64,000 bases of DNA from Thiomonas sp. X19 (GCF_900089495.1 NZ_LT605203.1:1118058-1182057); one strand, 5' to 3'; counted from the first letter of the stretch, positions 54,004 through 62,750 are shown. Translations and numbers: made by a program. Notes: generated by a model not told the origin, from the sequence alone.

Positions 54004-55872
54004 ATGTACCAGTACACCGATTTCGACCGCCGCTTCATCCGCGCCCGCGCCGCCCAATACCGCGACCAGCTCGAACGCCATCTCGCCGGCAGCCTGGGCG
54101 GCGAGGAGTTCAAACCGCTGCGCCTGCAAAACGGCTGGTACATCCAGCGCCATGCGCCCATGCTGCGCGTGGCCATTCCCTACGGTGCGCTGGCGAGCCA
54201 GCAACTGCGCGCCCTGGCCGACATCGCCGAGGAGTTCGACCGTGGCTACGGCCACTTCACCACGCGCCAGAACCTGCAGTACAACTGGATCGCCCTGGCC
54301 GACAGCGCCGACGTCATGGACCGCCTCGCCGCGGTGGACATGCACGGCATCCAGACCAGCGGCAACTGCGTGCGCAACATCAGCAGCGATGTGTTCGCCG
54401 GCATCGCGCCGGATGAAATCGTCGATCCGCGGCCGTTCTGCGAGATCCTGCGCCAGTGGAGCACCCTGCACCCCGAGTTCGCCTACCTGCCGCGCAAGTT
54501 CAAGATCGCCGTGAGCGGCGCGCGCGAAGACCGCGTCGCCGCCGGCTGGTACGACATCGGCCTGCAGGCGCTGAGCGACGACGACGGCCAGATCGGCTTT
54601 CGCGTGCAGGTGGGCGGCGGCATGGGGCGCACGCCGATGATCGGCGCCGTCATTCGCGACTTTCTGCCCTGGCAGCAGTTGCTGGTGTACGTCGAGGCCA
54701 TCCTGCGCGTCTACAACGGCTATGGGCGGCGCGACAACATCTGGAAGGCGCGCATCAAGATGCTGGTGAAGGCCGAAGGCGCGCGCTTCACCGAGGCCGT
54801 CGAGCGCGAGTTCGCCGACATTCTGCAGCGCGATCCGGGCGGCGCCGCGCACCTCATCACCCTGCATGAATTCAACCGCGTGGCTTCGCAGTTTGCGCCG
54901 CCGCACGGTGTGGGGCCGGATGCGTCGGATGCTCCGGACGCGTCCGCTGCCCTTGCCACCGGGCCCGCGCACGAGCCGGCGTACCTGCGTTGGCTGCAGC
55001 GCAACGTGCACACGCACCGTGTCCCCGGCTTGCGCGCCGCGACCCTGTCGCTCAAGCGCGCGGGCCAGGCGCCCGGCGACGTCACGGCGCAGCAGATGCG
55101 CGCCGCCGCCGACCTCGCCGAGCGCTACAGCCACGGCGAACTGCGCGTGAGCCACGAGCAGAACCTGGTGCTGCCCTGGGTCAGCGCTGCCGCCCTGCAT
55201 GCGCTGTGGCGGGATGCGCGGGAAGCCGGCTTCGCCACGCCCAACATCGGCCTGCTGACCGACATGATCGCCTGCCCCGGCGGCGATTTCTGCTCCCTGG
55301 CGAATGCCCGCTCCATTCCCATCGCGGCCGCCATCACCGAGCGCTACACCGACCTCGACGAGCTGTTCGACATCGGCGACATCGACCTCAACATCAGCGG
55401 CTGCATCAATTCCTGCGGCCATCACCACAGCGGCCACATCGGCATCCTCGGTGTCGACAAGGACGGCGCCGAGTGGTACCAGATCACCGTCGGCGGCGGC
55501 GATGGCTCGGAGGTTGGTGGCGCAGCCTCGCCCGGCAAGATCATCGGCCCCTCGTTCGCGGCCGAGGAAGTGCCGGATGTGGTCGAGGCGCTGATCGCCC
55601 TGTATCTGCGGCAGCGCCAGCCCGGCGAGCTGTTCGTGGCCTTCGCCCGCCGCGTCGGTGCGCAGCCGTTCAAGGCTGCGGCCGATGCCGTGCGCCGCGC
55701 GACCGCGACACCGGAACACCCCCAGGCCGCTGCCTCGCAGTTAACCGCCGCCGAAGATGATGCGAAGGTTGCGGGCGGCGGCTCGGTTTCGCATGAGCGC
55801 CCCCAAGGTCGGCTCGCCGACCCGCCCCCCGTGGGGGTCGAGTCAACTTGGGGCGGCCCCGCCTTTCCTTGA
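54004..55872 (+). CDS. cysI: Assimilatory sulfite reductase hemoprotein subunit
   Basis: A 622-residue siroheme/4Fe-4S reductase. Blocks are RGYGHFTTRQNLQYNWIALA, TSGNCVRNISSDVFAGI and VQVGGGMGRTPMIGAVIRDF, then the cluster ligands CPGGDFCSLANARS and NISGCINSCGHHHSGHIGIL. An Ala/Asp-rich insert sits near residue 305. The last 26 residues (from about 597) are encoded by a dispersed repeat that also supplies the TGA stop. It reduces sulfite to sulfide, with electrons probably from the FNR-type reductase downstream. Confidence 0.93.
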   Translation: MYQYTDFDRRFIRARAAQYRDQLERHLAGSLGGEEFKPLRLQNGWYIQRHAPMLRVAIPYGALASQQLRALADIAEEFDRGYGHFTTRQNLQYNWIALADSADVMDRLAAVDMHGIQTSGNCVRNISSDVFAGIAPDEIVDPRPFCEILRQWSTLHPEFAYLPRKFKIAVSGAREDRVAAGWYDIGLQALSDDDGQIGFRVQVGGGMGRTPMIGAVIRDFLPWQQLLVYVEAILRVYNGYGRRDNIWKARIKMLVKAEGARFTEAVEREFADILQRDPGGAAHLITLHEFNRVASQFAPPHGVGPDASDAPDASAALATGPAHEPAYLRWLQRNVHTHRVPGLRAATLSLKRAGQAPGDVTAQQMRAAADLAERYSHGELRVSHEQNLVLPWVSAAALHALWRDAREAGFATPNIGLLTDMIACPGGDFCSLANARSIPIAAAITERYTDLDELFDIGDIDLNISGCINSCGHHHSGHIGILGVDKDGAEWYQITVGGGDGSEVGGAASPGKIIGPSFAAEEVPDVVEALIALYLRQRQPGELFVAFARRVGAQPFKAAADAVRRATATPEHPQAAASQLTAAEDDAKVAGGGSVSHERPQGRLADPPPVGVESTWGGPAFP

Positions 55873-55875
55873 GGA
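55792..55875. repeat. Dispersed GC-rich repeat, copy D, forming the 3' end of cysI
   Basis: On the minus strand it reads TCAAGGAAAGGCGGGGCCGC, CCCAAGTTGACTCGACCCCC and ends TTGGGGGCGCTC, matching the copies in the DUF934 gene. The TGA within CCTTGAGGA at its edge is the cysI stop codon. Confidence 0.8.
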
Positions 55876-55884
55876 GTTCCGCGC

Positions 55885-56652
55885 ATGAAATTCATCACTT
55901 CCGAAGACGGCGCCCGCGCCGCCACAGACCCGGCGCCGGGCGCAGGCGGGCATCACGTGTTCACGCCCGGGCAGTGGCAAACGGCCGCCACGACCTGGCC
56001 GACGCATGAGCCCGCCGGACTGGTGCTTCCCAACGACCTCGACGTGCGCGCACTCGCCATCGATCTGTCGCGCTTCGCCAGCGTCGACCTGCAGTTCCCG
56101 AAATGGACCGATGGCCGCGCCTATTCCCAGGCCCGGTTGTTGCGAGTGCGCCTGGGCTACCGCGGCGAGCTGCGCGCCACCGGCGATGTGCTGGTGGACA
56201 TGGCGCTGCCGCTGGCGCGCACCGGGTTCGACACCGCGGTGCTGCGCCCCGGCCAGAGCCTGCAGGCCGCGCAGCGGGCACTGCGGTTTTTCGAGGGGCT
56301 GTTGCCGGAGTTCGACGGCGCTCTCAAGGAAGCGCAAGCGCAGGGCCGTCCCCAAGTTGACTCGACCCCCACGGGGGGCGGGGCGGCGCGCCGCCCCTGG
56401 GGCGCTCATGAGGAAGCGCAGGGCCGCTCCCCAGTTTCCTCGACCCCCTCGGGGGGAGTCCGCTTGCGGACTGATGGGGGCGCTCCGAGGCAACCGAGCC
56501 CGCATCCGCAGCCCGCCTACTACCAGGGCGACGTGCTCGATCCGCATCCGCTGTTTCTGAAACGGCCCCCGGGAGCGGCCAGCCGGCCTGTCCCGCGCAA
56601 GGGTGAAGCAAACCCGGGGTGGCCTGGCGTTGTCCTGGAAGCCGCCGCATGA
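55885..56652 (+). CDS. DUF934 protein enlarged by repeat insertions
   Basis: A 255-residue member of DUF934, a family of about 170 residues found with cysI/cysH and thought to assist sulfite reductase. Conserved parts: LVLPNDLDVRALAIDLSRFA, FPKWTDGRAYSQARLLRVRL, YRGELRATGDVLVDMALPLA and, far downstream, YYQGDVLDPHPLF. Between FEGLLPEFDGAL and AYYQGDV two repeat copies add about 56 residues, and a third fragment builds the C-terminal tail. It overlaps cysH by 4 bases. Confidence 0.88.
   Translation: MKFITSEDGARAATDPAPGAGGHHVFTPGQWQTAATTWPTHEPAGLVLPNDLDVRALAIDLSRFASVDLQFPKWTDGRAYSQARLLRVRLGYRGELRATGDVLVDMALPLARTGFDTAVLRPGQSLQAAQRALRFFEGLLPEFDGALKEAQAQGRPQVDSTPTGGGAARRPWGAHEEAQGRSPVSSTPSGGVRLRTDGGAPRQPSPHPQPAYYQGDVLDPHPLFLKRPPGAASRPVPRKGEANPGWPGVVLEAAA
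56322..56410. repeat. Dispersed GC-rich repeat, copy C1, in the DUF934 gene
   Basis: TCAAGGAAGCGC, a short duplication, GGGCCGTCCCCAAGTTGAC, CGACCCCCACGGGGGGCGGG, a GGCGCGCC-centred palindrome, then TGGGGCGCTCATGAG. Best complete match to copy D on the opposite strand. Read here in the plus frame as QGRPQVDSTPTGGG. Confidence 0.82.
56411..56490. repeat. Dispersed GC-rich repeat, copy C2, directly after C1
   Basis: AGGAAGCGCAGGGCCGCTCC, CCAGTTTCCTCGACCCCCTC, GGGGGGAGTCCGCTTGCGGA, then GATGGGGGCGCTCCGAGG. Same orientation and same reading frame as C1, so the pair is a tandem array. Confidence 0.82.
56600..56640. repeat. Dispersed repeat fragment, copy C3, opposite orientation
   Basis: Read on the minus strand it gives CCAGGACAACGCCAGGCCAC and CCCGGGTTTGCTTC, a diverged half of the element as seen in copy A. 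It encodes the final residues of the DUF934 protein. Confidence 0.5.
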
Positions 56653-57509
56653 ACCGCGCCATCCCCATCGCTGCGCCGCCCGGCTCGGCGCCTGCCCTGT
56701 ACGCCAAACCCAGTGCCGGCTTCGACCAGCGCGTGCAAGACGCGCTCGCCACGCTGCGCGCGGCAGCACGGGAATTCGCCGGCCGCATCGTGCAGGCGAC
56801 CAGTCTGGGGGCGGAGGACATGGTCCTGACCGACCTGATCGCGCGGCATGCGCTGCCCATCGCCATCGCCACGCTGGACACCGGCATGCTGCACGGCGAG
56901 ACGCTGGAACTGCTCGGCCGCGCGCAGCGGCACTACGGTCTGGAGATCGAAACCTGGCGTCCCGACGCGGTTGCGGCGCGCGGCTTCGTCGCCCGCCATG
57001 GTCCGCGGGCCATGGTTGCCAGCGTCGATTTGCGCCATGCCTGCTGCGCCTTGCGCAAGCTCGAACCCCTGTCCCGCATGCTGCAAGGCCGTGCGGCCTG
57101 GGTGACGGGGCTGCGCCACGAACAGTCGCCCGCGCGCGGCCAGACCGCACGGCGCGAGAGTGACGCGCAAGGCCACGCCAAGCTCAGCCCGCTGCTCGAC
57201 TGGACGCAGGGCGACGTGTGGCACTACATCGCGCTGCACGCCGTTCCCTACAACCCGCTGCACGACCAATTCTTTCCCAGCATCGGCTGCGCCCCATGCA
57301 CCCGCGCCGTCGCGCTGGGCGAGGACATCCGCGCCGGGCGCTGGTGGTGGGAGCGGGAGGGGGCGAAGGAATGCGGCTTGCATGTCGAGCAACGCCCCGT
57401 TGCCCGCGATGCACGCGGCGAGCCGCATGGAGTCGCTGCAGACGCCGTCGCGAAAGAACCGATCGCCAAACCAACCATCGCCACGGGACCGGCCGGAGTC
57501 CACGCATGA
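56649..57509 (+). CDS. cysH: Assimilatory adenylylsulfate (APS) reductase
   Basis: A 286-residue CysH protein. Cys132-Cys133 (HACCALRKLEPL) with Cys214 and Cys217 (SIGCAPCTRAV) form the 4Fe-4S ligand set that marks APS reductases rather than PAPS reductases, and ECGLH carries the catalytic Cys242. The substrate loop ATSLGAEDMVLTDLI and TGLRHEQSPARG are present. The 35-residue C-terminal tail after VEQRP is non-conserved. Overlaps its neighbours by ATGA on both sides. Confidence 0.93.
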   Translation: MNRAIPIAAPPGSAPALYAKPSAGFDQRVQDALATLRAAAREFAGRIVQATSLGAEDMVLTDLIARHALPIAIATLDTGMLHGETLELLGRAQRHYGLEIETWRPDAVAARGFVARHGPRAMVASVDLRHACCALRKLEPLSRMLQGRAAWVTGLRHEQSPARGQTARRESDAQGHAKLSPLLDWTQGDVWHYIALHAVPYNPLHDQFFPSIGCAPCTRAVALGEDIRAGRWWWEREGAKECGLHVEQRPVARDARGEPHGVAADAVAKEPIAKPTIATGPAGVHA

Positions 57510-58465
57510 ACGCACCCCTGGATCTCGAACGCCTGTTGCCGCAGATCGACCACCGTCATCTCGACGCCCTCGAAGAGGAGGCCATCTACATCCTGCGCGA
57601 AGTGGCCGGTGGCTTCGAGCGCCCGGCCTTGCTGTTCTCGGGCGGCAAGGACTCCTGCGTCGTGCTGCGCCTGGCGGAGAAGGCGTTCAAGCAGCGCCAG
57701 GCCAGCGGGGCTTACGCCGGCCGGCTGCCGTTTGCCTTGCTGCATGTCGATACCGGGCACAACTTTCCCGAGGTCATCGCCTTCCGCGACGCCCTCGCCG
57801 AGGCCTCGGGCGACGCGCTGATCGTCGCGCACCTGGACGAATCCATCCGCCGCGGCACGGTGCGCCTGGGCCATGCGCTGGAATCCCGCAACCCGCACCA
57901 GAGCGTGGCCCTGCTCGAAGCCATCGAGCAGCACCGCTTCGACTGCCTCATCGGCGGCGCGCGGCGCGACGAGGAGAAAGCGCGCGCCAAGGAACGCATC
58001 TTCAGCCACCGCGACCACTTCGGCCAGTGGCAGCCCAAGGAGCAGCGCCCCGAGCTGTGGTCGCTGTTCAACACCCGCTTGCGCCCGGGCGAGCATTTCC
58101 GCGCCTTCCCCATCAGCAACTGGACCGAGCTGGACGTGTGGCTGTACATCGCGCGCGAGAACATCGCGCTGCCCAAGCTGTACTACAGCCATCCGCGCCG
58201 GGTGCTGCGCCGCAAGGGTCTGCTGGTGCCGCTGACCGCCGTGACGCCGCCGCAGCCTGGCGAGGCGGTGGAGACGGTCCAGGTGCGGTTTCGCACCGTG
58301 GGCGACATGACCTGCACCTGCCCGGTGGAAAGCGCGGCGGCCAGCGCGACGGAAGTCGTCGCCGAGACCCTGACCGCGACCCTGAGCGAGCGCGGCGCCA
58401 CGCGCATGGACGACCGCACCTCAGACGCTTCGATGGAGCGGCGCAAGAAGGAAGGCTATTTCTGA
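57506..58465 (+). CDS. cysD: Sulfate adenylyltransferase subunit 2
   Basis: A 319-residue ATP-sulfurylase small subunit of the PP-loop family: SGGKDS (45-50), LLHVDTGHNFPEVIAFRD, CLIGGARRDEEKARAKERIF, SLFNTRLRPGEHFRAFPISN, WTELDVWLYIARENI and the C-terminal RMDDRTSDASMERRKKEGYF. Forms the CysDN complex with the next gene to make APS. The start overlaps the cysH stop and its stop overlaps the cysN start. Confidence 0.96.
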   Translation: MNAPLDLERLLPQIDHRHLDALEEEAIYILREVAGGFERPALLFSGGKDSCVVLRLAEKAFKQRQASGAYAGRLPFALLHVDTGHNFPEVIAFRDALAEASGDALIVAHLDESIRRGTVRLGHALESRNPHQSVALLEAIEQHRFDCLIGGARRDEEKARAKERIFSHRDHFGQWQPKEQRPELWSLFNTRLRPGEHFRAFPISNWTELDVWLYIARENIALPKLYYSHPRRVLRRKGLLVPLTAVTPPQPGEAVETVQVRFRTVGDMTCTCPVESAAASATEVVAETLTATLSERGATRMDDRTSDASMERRKKEGYF

Positions 58466-59868
58466 TGAACACGCCCAACGACGCCAGCAGCGAACACCGC
58501 CACAAAGCGCTGCGCTTTCTCACCGCCGGCAGCGTGGACGACGGCAAGAGCACGCTGATCGGCCGCCTGCTGCTCGACAGCCGCGCCATCCTGGCCGACC
58601 AGCTCGACGCCCTGCAACGCCGGGCCGCGGGCGGCAGCATCGACCTGTCCCAACTCACCGACGGGCTGGAGGCCGAACGCGAGCAGGGCATTACCATCGA
58701 CGTGGCCTACCGCTACTTCGCCACGCCGCGGCGCAAGTTCATCATCGCCGATGCCCCGGGGCACGAGCAGTACACGCGCAATATGGTGACGGCCGCCGCC
58801 GGCAGCGATGCCGCGGTGGTGCTGATCGACATCACCAAGCTCGACTGGCGCGCCGCTCCCCTGCGCCTGCTGCCGCAAACCCGGCGCCACACCTTGCTGG
58901 CGCGCTTGCTGCGCTTGCCGTCCATCGTTTTCGCCGTGAACAAGCTCGACGCCGTGGACGATGCCGAGGCCGCGTTCGCGGCGGTGCGCGATGCGCTGCT
59001 GGACTTCGCCGCCGAGGCCGGCATCGCGCCCGCCGGCATCGTGCCGGTGTCGGCGCTGCGTGGCGACAACATCGCCATCGCCTCGACGTCCTGGCCTTGG
59101 TATGCCGGGCCGACCCTGTTGCAATGGCTCGAAGCCCTGCCCGCCGCCGAGGAGCCGCAGACCGGCGCCCTGTTGCTGCCGGTGCAATACGTGGCGCGCG
59201 AGGGCGACGGCCTGGGCCACCAGCCGCGCACGGTCTGGGGCCGCATCGCCAGGGGCCGGGTCCAGTCCGGCGACAAGATCCGCATCCACCCCAGCGGCGA
59301 GAGCGCCGAGGTCGTCGCGGTGCGGCGTGCGGGAGTCGCCGTCGATGGCTGCGCCGCCGGCCAGTCGGCCGGACTGGTGCTCGACCGCCAGGTTGATGTC
59401 TCGCGCGGTGACTGGGTCACGGGCTTGGAGCCGGTGCAGGCTGGTGAAGCGGCCGTCAAACCCGGGGACGCGCAGCGCCACCAGCCGCCAGAGTCGGCCG
59501 CGACTCCCCAGGCCGAAGTTTCCTCGGCCCCATCGCGGACTTCCGGGGGCACGCAGGAGTTCGGCGCCACCCTGGCGTGGCTGGATACCGAGCCTGCGGC
59601 CATCGGCCGCAAGTACTGGCTGCGCCACGGCCACCGTTGGGTGGCGGGGCGCATCACGGCCATCTCCAGCCGCCTGGACATCCACACCCTGGCGGACGTC
59701 GACGCGCAGACGCTCGCGGTCAACGACATCGGCTGCGTGCGCCTGCAGGTGCAGTCGCCGCTGCCGCTGGAGATCTACGCCGACAACCGCGTGGCCGGGG
59801 CGATGATCGTCGTCGACCCCGCCACCCACCGCACCAGCGGCGCGCTGATGGTCGAGGCGCTGGCATGA
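58465..59868 (+). CDS. cysN: Sulfate adenylyltransferase subunit 1 (GTPase)
   Basis: A 467-residue translational-GTPase-fold subunit. P-loop AGSVDDGKST (21-30), switch I region EREQGITIDVAYRYF, G3 DAPGHEQYTRNM, and NKLD (VFAVNKLDAVD). It lacks a fused CysC kinase, as fits APS reductase use. A Pro/Ser/Ala insert of about 35 residues (331-365) lies between LEPVQAGEAA and FGATLAWLDTEP, possibly repeat-derived. Starts on the cysD TGA (TGATG). Confidence 0.94.
   Translation: MNTPNDASSEHRHKALRFLTAGSVDDGKSTLIGRLLLDSRAILADQLDALQRRAAGGSIDLSQLTDGLEAEREQGITIDVAYRYFATPRRKFIIADAPGHEQYTRNMVTAAAGSDAAVVLIDITKLDWRAAPLRLLPQTRRHTLLARLLRLPSIVFAVNKLDAVDDAEAAFAAVRDALLDFAAEAGIAPAGIVPVSALRGDNIAIASTSWPWYAGPTLLQWLEALPAAEEPQTGALLLPVQYVAREGDGLGHQPRTVWGRIARGRVQSGDKIRIHPSGESAEVVAVRRAGVAVDGCAAGQSAGLVLDRQVDVSRGDWVTGLEPVQAGEAAVKPGDAQRHQPPESAATPQAEVSSAPSRTSGGTQEFGATLAWLDTEPAAIGRKYWLRHGHRWVAGRITAISSRLDIHTLADVDAQTLAVNDIGCVRLQVQSPLPLEIYADNRVAGAMIVVDPATHRTSGALMVEALA
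59455..59560. repeat. Possible diverged dispersed repeat in cysN
   Basis: Contains GACTCCCCAGGCCGAAGTTT, then CCTCGGCCCCATCGCGGACT and CCGGGGGCACG. The order of landmarks follows the family (GGGCC, AAGTTTCCTCG, CCCC, GGGGGC), but divergence is high. It encodes a non-conserved insert. Confidence 0.45.
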
Positions 59869-59902
59869 CGCGCGCCACGCCGCGAGCACGCGGAGCGCAC
59901 TG

Positions 59903-60841
59903 ATGGGTCGCATCGCCTTCATCGGTGCCGGCCCGGGCGCTGCCGATCTGATCACCCTGCGCGGTGCCCGCCTGCTGGGCCAGGCCGACGTGGTCTTGAG
60001 CGACGCCCTGGTCGATCCGGCCCTGCGCGACCTGGCGCCGCAGGCGAGGTGGATCGACGTTGGCAAGCGCGGCTTTCGCGGTGGCGCGACGCAAGCCATG
60101 ATCAACGCCCTGCTGCTGCGCCATGGTCGGGCGCAGGCCCTGGTGGTGCGGCTCAAAGGCGGCGACCCCAGCATCTTCGGCCGGCTGGAAGAGGAGTTGC
60201 AGGCCGTTGCCGCCGCCGGCCTACAGGCCGAGGTCGTGCCCGGAGTCACCGCCGCGCTGGCCGCGGCCGCAGATACGCGGCTGCCGCTCACGCGGCGCGG
60301 GCATGGACGCAGCATCAGCCTGAGCACGGCCATGACCGCTGAGCGCCCCCAGGCCGCCGCTGTGCCGCGGCCGTCCCCCGAGGGGAATGAGCATGGACCA
60401 GCGAACAGGCGTGTGCCCGTTCGCGCGCCAGGCGAATGGCCTCGACGCATGCTCTGCGCCGAGCCTCCCGAGAAAACTTGGGGCGGCCCGGCGTGTTCTC
60501 ATGACGGCGCGGCACCCGCCAGCCGCAGCGCCGACACCGAAGTGTTCTACATGGCCGGGCGGCAACTCGCCACCTTGGCGCGCCAGCTCATGGCGGCCGG
60601 CTGGCCGGCCGCGACGCCAGCCAGCGTCGTGTCGCGCGCGGGCTGCGCCGACAGCCTGCACAGCGCCCACCTGCTGGCCGAACTCGGACAGGCGGCGATG
60701 CTGCACCAGGGCCGCCCCACGGTGGTCATCGTCGGCGCCGGCGCCGGCCATCCGGACCCGCTGGGCCCATGCGGCGCGGCGCGGCCTGCAGCTCAAACAG
60801 AACCCCACCAACCCCACACCAACCCACTTCAAAACGACTGA
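59903..60841 (+). CDS. cobA: Uroporphyrinogen-III C-methyltransferase (SUMT) with repeat insertion
   Basis: A 312-residue methyltransferase for siroheme, the cofactor of CysI. The family blocks are [38 protein letters not shown] and [20 protein letters not shown], then [14 protein letters not shown] and, downstream, [36 protein letters not shown] is usually about 260 residues. A repeat adds about 56 residues (145-200) between STAMT and [11 protein letters not shown]. The CysG oxidase/ferrochelatase part is not in the window. Confidence 0.92.
   Translation: MGRIAFIGAGPGAADLITLRGARLLGQADVVLSDALVDPALRDLAPQARWIDVGKRGFRGGATQAMINALLLRHGRAQALVVRLKGGDPSIFGRLEEELQAVAAAGLQAEVVPGVTAALAAAADTRLPLTRRGHGRSISLSTAMTAERPQAAAVPRPSPEGNEHGPANRRVPVRAPGEWPRRMLCAEPPEKTWGGPACSHDGAAPASRSADTEVFYMAGRQLATLARQLMAAGWPAATPASVVSRAGCADSLHSAHLLAELGQAAMLHQGRPTVVIVGAGAGHPDPLGPCGAARPAAQTEPHQPHTNPLQND
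60335..60503. repeat. Dispersed GC-rich repeat, copy E, with a nested palindrome
   Basis: On the minus strand: TGAGAACACGCCGGGCCGCC, CCAAGTTTTCTCGG at one end and GGCCTGGGGGCGCTCAG at the other, matching copies A and D. The centre is replaced by about 70 bp of nested inverted repeats (GAGCATG/CATGCTC outer arms near 60388-60455; GCGAACAGGC/GCCCGTTCGC inner arms). All in frame in the SUMT gene. Confidence 0.75.
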
Positions 60842-60845
60842 CACC

Positions 60846-61970
60846 ATGGACATGCATGTCGACCCAGCCATTGCGCATCTCAGCCAACAGCACGCCAACC
60901 ACGACGCCAACCACCGCACCCCTCCCATCGAGACCGACGCCGTCATCATTGGAGCCGGCCCGGTGGGCCTGTTCCAGGTGTTCGAGCTGGGGCTGCTGGA
61001 GATCAAGGCCCATGTCATCGACAGCCTGCCGCACCTGGGCGGCCAGTGCGTCGAGCTCTACCCCGACAAGCCCATCTACGACATCCCCGCCGTGCCCATG
61101 TGCACCGGCCAGCAGCTCACCGACAGCCTGCTGCAGCAGATCGCCCCCTTTCACCCCACGTTTCATCTCGGCCAGGACGTCACCGAGCTGCAGCGCCAGC
61201 ACGACGGCCGCTTCCTGGTGCGCACCTCCAAGGACACCACCTTGCGCACCAAGACCGTGTTCATCGCCGCCGGCGTCGGCTCGTTCCAGCCCCGCCCCCT
61301 GAAGGTCGAGGGGATCGAGCCCTTCGAGGGCACGCAGCTGTTCTACCGGGTGAAGAGCCCGGGCGCCTTCGCCGGCCAGCATCTGGTGGTGGTGGGCGGC
61401 GGCGACTCGGCGCTGGACTGGGCCCTGCACTTCGCCCAGAGCGAGGAGCACCGCGCCCAGAGCGTGGTGCTGATCCATCGCCGCGACGGCTTTCGCGCCG
61501 CCCCGGCCTCGGTGGCGAAGATGCACGCGCTGTGCGAGCAGCATGCCATGCAATGCGTCGTCGGCCAGATCAGCGGCTTCGAGCAGCGCCAGGGGCGGCT
61601 CACCGAGATCAAGCTCACGGGCAACGACGGCATCACCCGGCGCCTGCCGCTGGATGTGCTGCTGGTGTTCTTCGGCCTGTCCCCCAAGCTCGGCCCCATT
61701 GCCCACTGGGGGCTGGAGCTGGAGCGCAAGCAGCTGAAGGTGGACACGGAGAAGTTCGAGACCAATGTGCCGGGCATCTTCGCCGTGGGCGACATCAACA
61801 CCTATCCGGGCAAGAAAAAGCTCATCCTCTCGGGCTTTCACGAGGCGGCGCTGGCGGCGTTCGGCGCCGCGCACACCATCTTCCCGGAGAAGAAGATCCA
61901 TCTGCAGTACACCACCACCAGCCCCAAGCTGCATCAGGTGCTGGGGGTCGAGTCGCCGGTCTTCGACTAG
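60846..61970 (+). CDS. Ferredoxin-NADP reductase (thioredoxin-reductase-like)
   Basis: A 374-residue flavoprotein: [20 protein letters not shown] (FAD, GAGPVG at 36-41), [40 protein letters not shown] (NADPH), [20 protein letters not shown] and [20 protein letters not shown]. Redox-active CxxC of thioredoxin reductase is absent, as in the TrxR-like FNR class. As the last gene of the sulfur cluster it is the natural electron donor chain to CysI, by inference. Confidence 0.92.
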   Translation: MDMHVDPAIAHLSQQHANHDANHRTPPIETDAVIIGAGPVGLFQVFELGLLEIKAHVIDSLPHLGGQCVELYPDKPIYDIPAVPMCTGQQLTDSLLQQIAPFHPTFHLGQDVTELQRQHDGRFLVRTSKDTTLRTKTVFIAAGVGSFQPRPLKVEGIEPFEGTQLFYRVKSPGAFAGQHLVVVGGGDSALDWALHFAQSEEHRAQSVVLIHRRDGFRAAPASVAKMHALCEQHAMQCVVGQISGFEQRQGRLTEIKLTGNDGITRRLPLDVLLVFFGLSPKLGPIAHWGLELERKQLKVDTEKFETNVPGIFAVGDINTYPGKKKLILSGFHEAALAAFGAAHTIFPEKKIHLQYTTTSPKLHQVLGVESPVFD

Positions 61971-61981
61971 GTCGTGCTCCG

Positions 61982-62015
61982 AAGGAAGCGCAGGGCAGCG
62001 GCAAGCTTGGCCGCT
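61982..62015. repeat. Truncated dispersed repeat / possible terminator between convergent genes
   Basis: AAGGAAGCGCAGGGC resembles the family opening, followed by the imperfect palindrome AGCGGCAAGCTTGGCCGCT (61997-62015). Lies between the convergent reductase and DUF488 genes. Confidence 0.45.
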
Positions 62016-62031
62016 CCTGGCGCGCGCCTCG

Positions 62032-62385
62032 TCAAGGCTTGCGCAGGTAGTCGGCCAGGACGATGGCGTGATTGTGGGCCTCGTCCTTGGCGGCGTACAG
62101 CAGCGTGACCTGCTTGTGCTCCTGGAGCAGGCGGCGCATCAGTCCCACGGTTTCGGGCATGGCGTCCAGCTCGGCGACGTAGCGGCGCCGGAATTCGTCC
62201 CACCTCGCGGCGTCGTGGCCGAACCACTGTCGCAACGCCGGGCTCGGCGCGATCTCGCGCACCCAGCGGTCCGCCGCGGCCTCGTCCTTGCCCAGTCCTC
62301 GCGGCCACAGCCGGTCGACCAAAAGGCGCAGGCCGTCGGCTGCCGTCGCGGGCTCGTAGACCCGCTTGATGTCGATTCGTGTCAT
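62032..62385 (-). CDS. DUF488 family protein
   Basis: A 117-residue YeaO-like DUF488 protein: IKRVYEPATAADGLRLLVDR, LWPRGLGKDEAAADRWVREI, APSPALRQWFGHDAARWDEF and a final LLYAAKDEAHNHAIVLADYL. The family is very common, of unknown biochemical role. The start follows conserved length. Confidence 0.92.
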   Translation of the reverse strand: MTRIDIKRVYEPATAADGLRLLVDRLWPRGLGKDEAAADRWVREIAPSPALRQWFGHDAARWDEFRRRYVAELDAMPETVGLMRRLLQEHKQVTLLYAAKDEAHNHAIVLADYLRKP

Positions 62386-62424
62386 CGTCCCTCTCCCATG
62401 CTTGGAGTGTTCGATGTCCGCATG

Positions 62425-62553
62425 CTAAGACGCCATCGGATCGCCGTGTTGGGTCGGTGCGGCGATGGCCGTGCGCGGATCAGGGTCGGCTTCCGGCACG
62501 AGTTCTTCCTCCAGGCGCTGCAGCGTGTCGTGGCCCTCGGCTGGAGCGTCCAT
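62425..62553 (-). CDS. Possible 42-residue small protein
   Basis: MDAPAEGHDTLQRLEEELVP then EADPDPRTAIAAPTQ, acidic. It begins 5 bases after the DUF2905 stop, so translational coupling is conceivable. No ribosome site or known family is visible; it may be chance. Confidence 0.25.
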   Translation of the reverse strand: MDAPAEGHDTLQRLEEELVPEADPDPRTAIAAPTQHGDPMAS

Positions 62554-62558
62554 GCGTT

Positions 62559-62750
62559 TCAGCGCAGCAAGCGCGCCATCACCCAGGCGAAGATGGACAG
62601 CAGCAGGGCGGAGCCGAGGGGGAACAGCCATTCGCGGCCGAAGGCCTGAAAGCGCAGGTCCAGCGGCAGGCGGCCGAAGCCGAAACGTTCCAGGTAAGGC
62701 AGCAGCGCCGAGACCACGATGGACGCGAGGATGAAGACGAACAGCCACAT
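62559..62750 (-). CDS. DUF2905 small membrane protein
   Basis: A 63-residue protein with two hydrophobic helices (MWLFVFILASIVVSALLPYL at the N-terminus, FPLGSALLLSIFAWVMARLL at the C-terminus) flanking GRLPLDLRFQAFGREW, the DUF2905 signature. Function unknown. Its ATG overlaps the methyltransferase stop (TGATG), giving coupled translation. Confidence 0.88.
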   Translation of the reverse strand: MWLFVFILASIVVSALLPYLERFGFGRLPLDLRFQAFGREWLFPLGSALLLSIFAWVMARLLR

